Shown here in pieces: positions 51,315 through 59,205 of a stretch of 64,000 nucleotides of DNA. Each line of letters opens with the position of its first letter. Positions within the stretch are counted from its first letter, which is position 1. The stretch lies in NCBI RefSeq assembly GCF_033406955.1, contig NZ_CP137734.1, positions 5,394,001-5,458,000 on the forward strand. The letters run 5' to 3'. This DNA is from Streptomyces violaceoruber (GTDB lineage Bacteria; Actinomycetota; Actinomycetes; Streptomycetales; Streptomycetaceae). The position numbers were made by a program, and so were the translations under genes. The notes under the pieces were generated by a model that saw only the letters and a list, made by a program, of their open reading frames with translations, did not search any database and was not told the DNA's origin.

Positions 51315-52283
51315 ATGAGCAGCAACGAGACGCCCCGCGGTCCCGTCGACTCCTCCCGGATCCCGCGGTACGCCGGGCCCGCGACCTTCGCCCGGCTCCC
51401 GCGCCTGGACGAGGTCGGCGCCGCCGACGTCGCCGTCGTGGGCGTGCCGTTCGACTCGGGCGTCTCCTACCGGCCCGGCGCCCGCTTCGGCGGCAACGCC
51501 ATCCGCGAGGCCTCCCGCCTGCTGCGCCCCTACAACCCGGCGCAGGACGCCTCCCCCTTCGCCCTCGCCCAGGTCGCGGACGGCGGCGACATCGCCGTGA
51601 ACCCGTTCAACATCCACGAGGCCGTCGAGACGATCGAGGCCGCCGCCGACGACCTCCTCGGCACCGGCGCCCGCCTGATGACCCTGGGCGGCGACCACAC
51701 CATCGCCCTGCCGCTGCTCCGCTCGGTCGCCAAGAAGCACGGCCCCGTCGCCCTGCTCCACTTCGACGCCCACCTGGACACCTGGGACACCTACTTCGGC
51801 GCCGAGTACACGCACGGCACCCCCTTCCGGCGGGCGGTGGAGGAGGGCGTCCTCGACACCTCCGCCCTCTCCCACGTCGGCACCCGCGGTCCCCTGTACG
51901 GCAAGAAGGACCTCACCGACGACGAGAAGATGGGCTTCGGCATCGTCACGTCGGCGGACGTCTACCGCCGCGGCGCCGACGAGATCGCCGACCAGCTCAG
52001 GCAGCGCATCGGGGACCGCCCGCTGTACATCTCCATCGACATCGACTGCCTCGACCCCGCCCACGCCCCCGGCACCGGCACCCCCGAGGCCGGCGGCATG
52101 ACCTCCCGCGAGCTGCTGGAGATCCTGCGCGGCCTGGCCTCCTGCAACCTGGTCTCCGCCGACGTCGTCGAGGTGGCTCCCGCCTACGACCACGCGGAGA
52201 TCACGTCGGTGGCCGCGTCCCACACCGCCTACGAACTGACCACGATCATGTCCCGCCAGATCGCCGAGGCGCGTACGAAGTGA
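51315..52283 (+). CDS. Ureohydrolase (agmatinase or guanidinobutyrase)
   Basis: 322 residues of the arginase/agmatinase family. Manganese ligands are in GGDHTIALPLL, HFDAHLDTWDTYF and SIDIDCLDPAHAPGTGTPE, the three conserved motifs. It removes urea from a guanidino compound. Homologues are split between agmatine and 4-guanidinobutyrate as substrate, and sequence alone cannot decide. The start ATG 51315 has GAAGGA 8 nt upstream. It overlaps a ThDP-dependent decarboxylase-like gene (GTGA), which favours the ketoarginine route and guanidinobutyrate. Often annotated speB. Confidence 0.85.
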   Translation: MSSNETPRGPVDSSRIPRYAGPATFARLPRLDEVGAADVAVVGVPFDSGVSYRPGARFGGNAIREASRLLRPYNPAQDASPFALAQVADGGDIAVNPFNIHEAVETIEAAADDLLGTGARLMTLGGDHTIALPLLRSVAKKHGPVALLHFDAHLDTWDTYFGAEYTHGTPFRRAVEEGVLDTSALSHVGTRGPLYGKKDLTDDEKMGFGIVTSADVYRRGADEIADQLRQRIGDRPLYISIDIDCLDPAHAPGTGTPEAGGMTSRELLEILRGLASCNLVSADVVEVAPAYDHAEITSVAASHTAYELTTIMSRQIAEARTK

Positions 52284-53974
52284 CCCACGACCACGACCTG
52301 GTGCTCCGTCCGACCCCGGCCCAGACGGAGGCCGCGCTGAATCCTCCCCCCGGCCGCACCGGCGGGGACCTGGTCGTGGAGTCCCTGGCCGCGCTCGGCG
52401 CGACCACCGTCTTCGGCCTGCCCGGCCAGCACGCCCTCGGCGTGTTCGACGCCCTGCGCCGCTCCGACCTGCGCTACATCGGCCTGCGGGTGGAGAACAA
52501 CGCCGGGTTCGCCGCCGACGCCTACGGCCGGATCACCGGCGAAGCGGCCCCGCTGCTGCTGTCCACCGGTCCGGGAGCCCTCACCTCCCTGGCCGCGCTC
52601 CAGGAGGCGCGGGCGGCCTCCGCGCCCGTCCTGGCGATCAGCAGCCAGGTCCCCGCGGCGGGCCTCGGCGGCGGCCGCCACGGCTACCTGCACGAACTCC
52701 CCGACCAGGCCGCGTCCTTCCGCGGCGTGGTCAAGTCCGTGCACACCGCCCGCACCCAGTCCCAGATCCCGTCCGCGATCGCGGAGGCCTGGACGTCGGC
52801 ACTGACCGTCCCGCACGGCCCGGTGTGGGTGGAGATCCCGCAGGACGTCCTCCTGGCCGAGACGGCCATCCCGGTCGTGACCGGCGGCGACACCTTCCCC
52901 GAGGAACTGCCCCCGCGCCCCGAACTGACGGCCGTCGCCGCCGACCTGCTCACCCGCGCCGAGCGCCCGGCGATCATCGCGGGCGGGGGAGTGGTCCGCG
53001 CGGACGCCGCCAAGAAGCTGCGGCAGCTCGCGGAGCGGCTCCAGGCCCCCGTCGTCACGACCTTCGGCGGCAAGGGCGCCTTCCCCTGGACGCACCCCCT
53101 CTCCCTCCAGTCCTGGCTGGAGGACCGCCACACGACGGACTTCCTGGAGGACGCCGACGTCCTCCTCGTGATCGGCTCGGGCCTCGGCGAACTCTCCTCG
53201 AACTACCACACGTTCACCCCCCGCGGCCGGGTGATCCAGATCGAGGCCGACCTCGGCAAGCTGGAGTCCAACCACCCGGCCCTCGGCATCCACGCCGACG
53301 CCCGCCTCGCCCTCCAGGCGCTGCTGGAGACGGTGGAGGAGCCGCGCACGGACCCGACCGCCCCGGAACGCGTCCGCGAGGTCCTGGACAAGGTCCGCGC
53401 ACGCGTCGCCGCCCAGGAACTCACCCTGGAGCAGGACGTCCTGGCCGCCGTCCGCAAGGCCCTCCCGTCCCGCGCCCCCTCCTTCTGGGACATGACCATC
53501 CTGGCCTACTGGGCGTGGTCGGCCTTCGACCCCGGGGCCCCGAACACCATGCACTCCGCCCAGGGCGCCGGCGGCCTCGGCTACGCCTTCCCGGCGGCCC
53601 TGGGCGCCGCGGCGGCCGACCCCACCCACCCGGTGCTTGCGGTCTCCGGCGACGGCGGCGCCCTGTACTCGATCGCCGAGCTGGCCACCGCCCGCCAGTA
53701 CGGCCTGAACGTCACCTGGCTCATCGTCGACGACGGCGGCTACGGCATCCTGCGCGCGTACATGACCGACGCCTTCGGCACTCCGACGGCCACGGCGACG
53801 GACCTGCCGGGCCCCGACTTCGTCGCCCTGGCGGAGTCGTTCGGGGTCCCCGGCGTACGCACCAGTCCCGAGACCCTGGCACGGGACCTCGCGAAGGCAC
53901 TGACGACTCCGGGCCCGTCGGTCGTCGTGCTCCCCGCCGTCCTGAGGATGTTCGCGCCGACGCACGCGGACTGA
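52280..53974 (+). CDS. Thiamine-diphosphate enzyme, possible 2-ketoarginine decarboxylase
   Basis: 564 residues. Pyrimidine-binding domain with catalytic Glu in GLRVENNAGFAADAYGR (about 69-85), a central domain, and the PP-binding domain with GDGGALYSIAEL and DDGGYGILRAY (GDG-x25-NN-like ThDP motif). It is related to acetolactate synthase and benzoylformate decarboxylase. GTG 52280 overlaps the ureohydrolase stop. P. aeruginosa AruI decarboxylates 2-ketoarginine upstream of guanidinobutyrase, so an analogous role is inferred here. Acetolactate synthase is less likely because no small subunit or ilvC is near. Confidence 0.75.
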   Translation: MTHDHDLVLRPTPAQTEAALNPPPGRTGGDLVVESLAALGATTVFGLPGQHALGVFDALRRSDLRYIGLRVENNAGFAADAYGRITGEAAPLLLSTGPGALTSLAALQEARAASAPVLAISSQVPAAGLGGGRHGYLHELPDQAASFRGVVKSVHTARTQSQIPSAIAEAWTSALTVPHGPVWVEIPQDVLLAETAIPVVTGGDTFPEELPPRPELTAVAADLLTRAERPAIIAGGGVVRADAAKKLRQLAERLQAPVVTTFGGKGAFPWTHPLSLQSWLEDRHTTDFLEDADVLLVIGSGLGELSSNYHTFTPRGRVIQIEADLGKLESNHPALGIHADARLALQALLETVEEPRTDPTAPERVREVLDKVRARVAAQELTLEQDVLAAVRKALPSRAPSFWDMTILAYWAWSAFDPGAPNTMHSAQGAGGLGYAFPAALGAAAADPTHPVLAVSGDGGALYSIAELATARQYGLNVTWLIVDDGGYGILRAYMTDAFGTPTATATDLPGPDFVALAESFGVPGVRTSPETLARDLAKALTTPGPSVVVLPAVLRMFAPTHAD

Positions 53975-54033
53975 AACCCTGTGCCGCCGCCCGCCCGGGA
54001 GCCTAGGATCGGGAGTCGGCCGTAGGGGGGACC

Positions 54034-54453
54034 GTGGATCCGGAGATCGCCGCACTGGCGGGGACGGCGGGCACGACCGTCGTCACGCTGATGGTCACGA
54101 ACGCCTGGGAATCGGCGAGGGACGGCATGGTCGCCCTGTGGCGCCGTTTCCAGCCCGCCAGAGCCGAGAGCGTCGGTGAGGAGCTGGAGGCGGGCCGCGA
54201 GGAACTGCTCCTCGCCCGTGAGGCCGGTGACGACGAGGCCGAGGCCGGGCTGACCGCCGAATGGCAGGGACGCGTACGGCGCCTGCTGCTCGCCCGGCCC
54301 GAAGTCGCCGACGAACTGCGCGTCCTCCTGGACGAGTTGGCGCCGTCGATGCCGGAGGAACCGGATGCCCGGCACGTCCACCTGCGGGCCCGCGCGTCGG
54401 GCAGTGCCCGGATCTACCAGGCCGGGCGCGACCAGCACATCACCGAACGATGA
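54034..54453 (+). CDS. Small partner protein with SARIYQAGRDQ tail
   Basis: 139 residues. The N-terminus (about 5-25, IAALAGTAGTTVVTLMVTNA) is hydrophobic, the middle (about 40-110) a charged helical domain rich in Glu and Leu, and the last 19 residues read ASGSARIYQAGRDQHITER. The same motif opens the STAND protein that follows with a 4-nt overlap (ATGA). Such SGSARIYQAGRDQ segments occur in actinomycete NTPase cassettes linked to biological conflict (recollection). GTG 54034 lies 3 nt after GGGGGGACC. Function unknown; perhaps a membrane-proximal adaptor or effector. Confidence 0.7.
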   Translation: MDPEIAALAGTAGTTVVTLMVTNAWESARDGMVALWRRFQPARAESVGEELEAGREELLLAREAGDDEAEAGLTAEWQGRVRRLLLARPEVADELRVLLDELAPSMPEEPDARHVHLRARASGSARIYQAGRDQHITER

Positions 54454-56681
54454 GCGTCCCGAGGCCGATGGAGGGCCGCGCCTCGGGCAGCGCCCGGATC
54501 TACCAGGCCGGTGGCGACCAGTACATCGAGGAACACGTCCACCACCACGCCCCGGGGTCGGCCCCGCTGTTCGGACACCCGTGGACGGGCCCGGCCGAAC
54601 CCCGCGAGGCCGCTCCCGACTCCGTCCGCATGCCCCTGGTCGGTCGCGCACCCCGTGTCCTGCGGGACCGCACCGACCTCATGGAGCGTCTGCGGGCCGC
54701 CGTGGCCGGACCCGGCAGCGACATCCAGGTCCTGCACGGCATGGGCGGCTGCGGCAAGACGGCCGTCGCGCAGGCCCTGTTCACCGAGGCCGTACGGGAC
54801 CACGGTCGCGTCGGCCTGTGGGTCAACGCCTCCGAACGCGTGTCCCTGCGCGCGGGCATGCTCGCCGTCGCCGGTGACCGCGGTGCCACCGCCGGCGAAC
54901 TGGCCGCCGCGGCCGGCGGCCGGCGCGCCGCGGCCGACCTGGTCTGGCACTACCTGGACCGCTCGGCGCAACCCTGGCTGCTGGTCCTCGACAACGCCGA
55001 CGACCCCGCCGTCCTGGAGGAGGGCTCCTGGCTGCGTCCGAGTCCCTCGGGGACGGTGCTGGTGACCACCCGGCACGCGACCTCCTCGCTGTGGCGCGCC
55101 CCGGCGACGAGCAGTCACCGGCTCGGGGTGCTGCCCCTGGAGGACGCGACCCTGGTCCTGCGTGACCTGGCTCCGGACGCGGGCACGCGTGAGTCCGCAC
55201 GGAAGGTCGCCCGGCGCCTGGGCTGTCTGCCGCTGGCGTTGACCCTGGCCGGGGCGCATCTGGCCCACCAGTTGCTGGAGTCGTGGTCCATGGACGAGTA
55301 CGACCGGAAACTGACCGAGGAGTCCACGGCCCTGGTCGACCGGGGGGCGTCGGCGACCGGCGGCGGACAGTCCCGCCACCTCGTGGGGCGCACGTGGCAG
55401 CTGTCGCTGGACGGCCTGGCGGAGCGCGGCCTGCCGGAGGCCACGGCCCTGCTGCGGCTGCTGTCCTGCTGGGCGGCGGACCCCGTGCCGCTGTCCCTGC
55501 TCATGCCGGCGGCACAGGGCGGGGTCGGCCTCGAAGACCTCGATCCGCCGCTGGCCGCGCCCCGGGTCGAACCCGCCCTGCGCGCGCTCCTCGACCACTC
55601 GCTGATCGAGATGGTGGAGACGGACGGGCACCGCTGCGTGAAGGCCCACGGGGTCCTGCTGGACAGTGTCGCCGGGAGCGTGCCCGACGCGGAGCGCGCA
55701 CTCCTGGCGGCTGCCGCGGGCGGGTTGCTGCGGGCCGCACTGCCGCCGGAGGGCGCCGCGTCACCACGGGCCCGCTCCCAGGTCCGGCTCCTGGCGCCGC
55801 ACGCGACCGGTCTGCTGCACCGCTCCCACCGCCACGACCTGGTGACGGCGGAATCCGTGCGGCTGGCGGTCCGTCTCGCGCGGCTGGTGTACGAGGCGGG
55901 GGACTGGACCGCCGCGCTCGCCCTGGCCTCCACCGCCGCGAAGACGGCCGCGGAGCACCTGGGCGCCGAGCACCCGGTCACCATCGAAGCCCGGTCGGGC
56001 CAGGGCACCGTCCTGTTCCGACTCGGCCGGTACGCCGAAGCCGCCGGCCTGCTGCGGCCGGTCCACCAGGAAGCGCTGCGCACGCTCGGCCCGCACGACG
56101 AGCGCACCCTGGACGCGGCCTACGAACTGCAGCGGGTGCTGCACCGCCTGGGAGACCTGGCGCACGCGCGTACGCTGCTGGACACCGTCCTGGACGGCCG
56201 CCGCCAGGCGCTCGGCGAGGACCATGTCGCCACCCTCAAGACCCGCTGCGAGCTGCTGGAACTCCGTCTCGCACAGGACGAGTTCGACGGCTACACGACG
56301 GCGGCCGGGGAACTGGCGGGGGAGTGCGAACGCCGTCTCGGCCCCGAGCACCTGGTGACCGTGTGGGCGCGCGACGCGCTGGCGCGAGGGCTCCTGCGCT
56401 CCGGCCGGGGCGCCGAGGCCGAGGAGCTCTTCCGCCGGGTGCTGGCCGGACAGCGGGCGGGGTACGGGGACGACCATCCCCTGGTCTACGGGGTGCTCAT
56501 CCAGCTCAGCCGCGCCCAGTACGCGCAGGGCAAGCGGGAGCGGGCCGCCGAGAGCGCGCGCGAGGTGGCCGAGGGGCGGGCCGTGATCCTGGGCGAGGAC
56601 CACCCCGAGACCGTCGCGGCCCGCGCCTGGTACACCGAGGTCCTGGCGACGCCGCCCGCGCCGGACGATCTCGTGGGCTGA
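54450..56681 (+). CDS. STAND (NB-ARC) NTPase with TPR repeats
   Basis: 743 residues. A tag motif RASGSARIYQAGGDQYI (about 10-26) and a His-rich stretch are followed by the NB-ARC domain: Walker A GMGGCGKTAV (about 97-106), Walker B WLLVLDNADD (about 176-185), RxxGCLPLALTLAG and the winged-helix part. From about 480 to the end run TPR-like helices with EHPVTIEARSGQGTVLFRLG, EDHVATLKTRCELLELRL and EDHPETVAARAWYTEVL. It should bind and hydrolyse ATP and oligomerise when a signal is sensed by the TPRs. It is coupled to the small gene before it. A role in phage defence or signalling is inferred from family. Confidence 0.85.
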   Translation: MSVPRPMEGRASGSARIYQAGGDQYIEEHVHHHAPGSAPLFGHPWTGPAEPREAAPDSVRMPLVGRAPRVLRDRTDLMERLRAAVAGPGSDIQVLHGMGGCGKTAVAQALFTEAVRDHGRVGLWVNASERVSLRAGMLAVAGDRGATAGELAAAAGGRRAAADLVWHYLDRSAQPWLLVLDNADDPAVLEEGSWLRPSPSGTVLVTTRHATSSLWRAPATSSHRLGVLPLEDATLVLRDLAPDAGTRESARKVARRLGCLPLALTLAGAHLAHQLLESWSMDEYDRKLTEESTALVDRGASATGGGQSRHLVGRTWQLSLDGLAERGLPEATALLRLLSCWAADPVPLSLLMPAAQGGVGLEDLDPPLAAPRVEPALRALLDHSLIEMVETDGHRCVKAHGVLLDSVAGSVPDAERALLAAAAGGLLRAALPPEGAASPRARSQVRLLAPHATGLLHRSHRHDLVTAESVRLAVRLARLVYEAGDWTAALALASTAAKTAAEHLGAEHPVTIEARSGQGTVLFRLGRYAEAAGLLRPVHQEALRTLGPHDERTLDAAYELQRVLHRLGDLAHARTLLDTVLDGRRQALGEDHVATLKTRCELLELRLAQDEFDGYTTAAGELAGECERRLGPEHLVTVWARDALARGLLRSGRGAEAEELFRRVLAGQRAGYGDDHPLVYGVLIQLSRAQYAQGKRERAAESAREVAEGRAVILGEDHPETVAARAWYTEVLATPPAPDDLVG

Positions 56682-56685
56682 CCGC

Positions 56686-57519
56686 CTACCAGATCGACTC
56701 CACCCACTCCGGGTGGTCGACGAACGGGTTGCGGTTGTGCTGGTAGTCGTCGTAGATCACCTGGTTGCGGTGCTCCTCGAAGGCGTCCGGCGGGTCCTCG
56801 TCGTTCCACGCCTTCAGCACCGGGAGCTTGCCGATGTACGGGTTGCTGCCGTTGTCGACCTGGCCGTTGACCTCCAGGTCGGCGAAGCCGTCGCCGCCCT
56901 CGTAGCGGACCGCCATGTAGAAGATCATGCGGGCCACGTCGCCCTTGACGGCGTCGCGGGGCTCGAAGGAGTCGGAGTCGGTGAGGCTGCCGCCGCCCTC
57001 GCTGACCGCGCTGCCGCCGTTGTCGAAGTCCTTGTTGCCCCGGACGCTGTTGACCCGGACGTCCGAGGGGCGCAGGTGGTGGATGTCCGTGCCGGGTCCG
57101 GTCGAGGTGCCGAAGTCGCCGTGGGACTTGGCCCACACGTGCTCGCGGTTCCAGTCCCCGGTGTCGCCCCCGTTGAGCGACTTGCTGCGGGAGACGCCCG
57201 AGTAGAGCAGGATCACGTTCCCGCTGTTGTCCGGGTCCTCGTCGGTGGCCTTGAGCGCGTCCCAGACCGCCGAGTACGACAGCTTCGTCTGGTCGCTGAT
57301 GATGGTGTGGAGGGACGACTTGAGGCTCGCGCCGGTCTTGCCGATCGCGTCCTTGTAGTACGTCGAGTCGTAGTCCGTGTTCGTCGTCGATGCGGTCGAT
57401 GCGGTCGTCGTGGTCGCCGTGGCCGGGGTAGCGGTCAGCGAGGGCGCGGCGACCGCGGCCAGTACGGCGGCCGTGGCGAGGGCCGCTGCCTTCCGGCGGC
57501 GGGTGCGTATCGCGAGCAT
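56686..57519 (-). CDS. Secreted endonuclease I family nuclease
   Basis: 277 residues. A signal peptide (about 1-38) and a Thr/Ser/Ala stretch precede the nuclease domain with LNREHVWAKSHGDF-like DWNREHVWAKSHGDFG (about 124-139), the His-metal site, and TDIHHLRPSDVRVNSVRGNKD-type follow-on (about 145-165, HHLRP). It is the EndA/NucM family of non-specific extracellular nucleases. Convergent with the STAND gene (stops 5 bp apart). The 5' leader holds an 8-bp inverted repeat CGATCTAC ... GTAGATCG (57530-57562). Confidence 0.9.
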   Translation of the reverse strand: MLAIRTRRRKAAALATAAVLAAVAAPSLTATPATATTTTASTASTTNTDYDSTYYKDAIGKTGASLKSSLHTIISDQTKLSYSAVWDALKATDEDPDNSGNVILLYSGVSRSKSLNGGDTGDWNREHVWAKSHGDFGTSTGPGTDIHHLRPSDVRVNSVRGNKDFDNGGSAVSEGGGSLTDSDSFEPRDAVKGDVARMIFYMAVRYEGGDGFADLEVNGQVDNGSNPYIGKLPVLKAWNDEDPPDAFEEHRNQVIYDDYQHNRNPFVDHPEWVESIW

Positions 57520-57529
57520 GTGGGGTGTC

Positions 57530-57562
57530 CGATCTACGCGTGTGGAGTCCTGCGGTAGATCG
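57530..57562. promoter_or_regulatory. Inverted repeat in the nuclease leader
   Basis: CGATCTAC at 57530-57537 and GTAGATCG at 57555-57562 are perfectly complementary with a 17-nt spacer, 11 bp upstream of the endonuclease start. It could be an operator or an mRNA stem. The spacer is not itself symmetric. Confidence 0.5.
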
Positions 57563-57645
57563 AGCGTGACATGGACATGTAGGAGGTGGGGTGGACGGAG
57601 AGTGTCGATTGCGTGACGACGTCGCGCGCCGGGACCGGCCCGCCG

Positions 57646-58017
57646 TCACCCGATCAGTTCGGGGTAGGCCTCCTTGAGTTCGGCGAGCTGGGCGCGATGG
57701 CCGGCGTTGAATTCGGCCAGCCCGCGCTTGCCGAGGTTCTTGTCGAAGGCGGCGCTCTGCCTGGGCACCAGGGCGGGCATCGCGCGGAACATCTCGCCGA
57801 CCGCCTTCGCGTGCCGACCCTTCTGGAGGGTGGCCACCAGGTCGTTGAAGAGGTCCAGCTTCAGGGCCTGGACGCGTTCCCTCGGACTGTCCTGCCCTGC
57901 CAACTCCTCGTCGCCGACCGGCTTCGGCCCGGAAGGCTCGGTGAGGGACTTCAGTACCCGCATCGTCGCGTACAGCCGACCGGCCAGCTTGTGGCCGCTT
58001 TCGTTCTGCTCCGGCAT
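57646..58017 (-). CDS. Small hypothetical helical protein
   Basis: 123 residues, all-alpha in appearance and highly charged (HKLAGRLYATMRVLKSL; ERVQALKLDLFNDLVATL; RGLAEFNAGHRAQLAELKEA). No signal peptide, membrane helix or known domain. I do not recognise it. It is divergent from the phytase-like gene with 90 bp between. The ATG at 58017 is in a reasonable position, but no strong ribosome site was identified. Confidence 0.55.
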   Translation of the reverse strand: MPEQNESGHKLAGRLYATMRVLKSLTEPSGPKPVGDEELAGQDSPRERVQALKLDLFNDLVATLQKGRHAKAVGEMFRAMPALVPRQSAAFDKNLGKRGLAEFNAGHRAQLAELKEAYPELIG

Positions 58018-58107
58018 GGCTCAATACTTGCCGTCGGTACGCCGCCGAACCCTGACCTTCGCAAAACGGCCAACTCTTGGCCATTCCTCCTGCCTATGGT
58101 TTCGGCC

Positions 58108-59106
58108 ATGCGTCCGAGAATGCTCCGCACTTCCCTCGCCACCCTCACCGCGGGCCTCGCGGCGGCCGGCTGCCTGGTCGCCGCCGGACCGGCCGCCGCC
58201 GCGCACGACGGGCCGCCCCGGCACGCCTGCTCACCCGCCGTCTCCCTGACCGGTTACTCCGACGCCCTCGACAAGACGACGTACGACGGCACGTATGTCG
58301 GAAACCTCTCCGCCCTGGCCCCCGACCGGCGCGGCGCCCTGGCGGCTCTTTCCGACCGCTCCTCCCTCTTCCGGCTGGACGCGCGCACCCTGAAGCCGCG
58401 GGACGTGATCCCGCTCGCCGACGAGAACGGCGCCGCCCTCGACGCGGAGGGACTGGTCGTGGACCGGGACGGCACGTACCTCGTCTCCTCCGAGACCGAG
58501 CCGTCCGTCCGCCGCTACTCGCACACCGGCGAGCTGCTCGGCCGTCTGCCCGTGCCCGACGACCTGCGCACCGCTCCCGAGGGCCGGGCCAGGGCCAACG
58601 GCAGCTTCGAGGGGCTCACCCTCCTGCCCGGCGGCCGGACCCTGCTCGCCTCCATGGAGTACCCGCTCGACGGCGACCCCGCCGACCTGGTCCGTTTCCA
58701 GACCTGGCAGCGGACGCGGCACGGCGAGTTCCGGCTCGGTGCCCAGTACACCTACTGGACGGACCCCGGTCTCGGCGTCTCCGAGGTCACCGCCACCCCC
58801 GACGGGCGCCTCCTCGTCCTGGAGCGCGGTTTCACCGCCGGCGTCGGCAACACCGTCCGCCTCCACCTGGCCGACCGGCCCGGCCGCGGCACCGCACTGC
58901 CCAAGCGGCTCCTCGCCGACCTCGTCGACTGCCCCGCGCTCGGTGCCACGGCCGAGCAGCCCCAGCCCAGTCCCCTCCTCGACAACTTCGAGGGGATGGC
59001 CGTGACCGGACGCTCCGGGGGGCGTACGGACGTCCTCGTCGTCAGCGACGACAACCAGAACGACGTACAGACCACCCGCTTCCTCAGGCTCCGCGTACGC
59101 GTCTGA
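58108..59106 (+). CDS. Secreted esterase-like / phytase-like domain protein
   Basis: 332 residues. Signal peptide (about 1-31, ending AAAA), then a beta-propeller-like fold with GNLSALAPDRRGALAALSD, DAEGLVVDRDGTYLVSSETE and NGSFEGLTLLPGGRTLLASME, the pattern of the 'esterase-like activity of phytase' family, with a late DNFEGMAV and VSDDNQNDVQTTRFLRL. It is an extracellular hydrolase candidate, but the true substrate is unknown. ATG 58108 is chosen; ATG 58096 is an alternative four codons upstream. Confidence 0.82.
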   Translation: MRPRMLRTSLATLTAGLAAAGCLVAAGPAAAAHDGPPRHACSPAVSLTGYSDALDKTTYDGTYVGNLSALAPDRRGALAALSDRSSLFRLDARTLKPRDVIPLADENGAALDAEGLVVDRDGTYLVSSETEPSVRRYSHTGELLGRLPVPDDLRTAPEGRARANGSFEGLTLLPGGRTLLASMEYPLDGDPADLVRFQTWQRTRHGEFRLGAQYTYWTDPGLGVSEVTATPDGRLLVLERGFTAGVGNTVRLHLADRPGRGTALPKRLLADLVDCPALGATAEQPQPSPLLDNFEGMAVTGRSGGRTDVLVVSDDNQNDVQTTRFLRLRVRV

Positions 59107-59205
59107 TCACCCGGCCGATCGTTGCGGCGGGATGAAATCCCCGCTCGCCCGTGTTGGTGCCTTCCGGTAGATCAGGTGAGCAGGACGACGACCGGAGGGC
59201 ACGGC

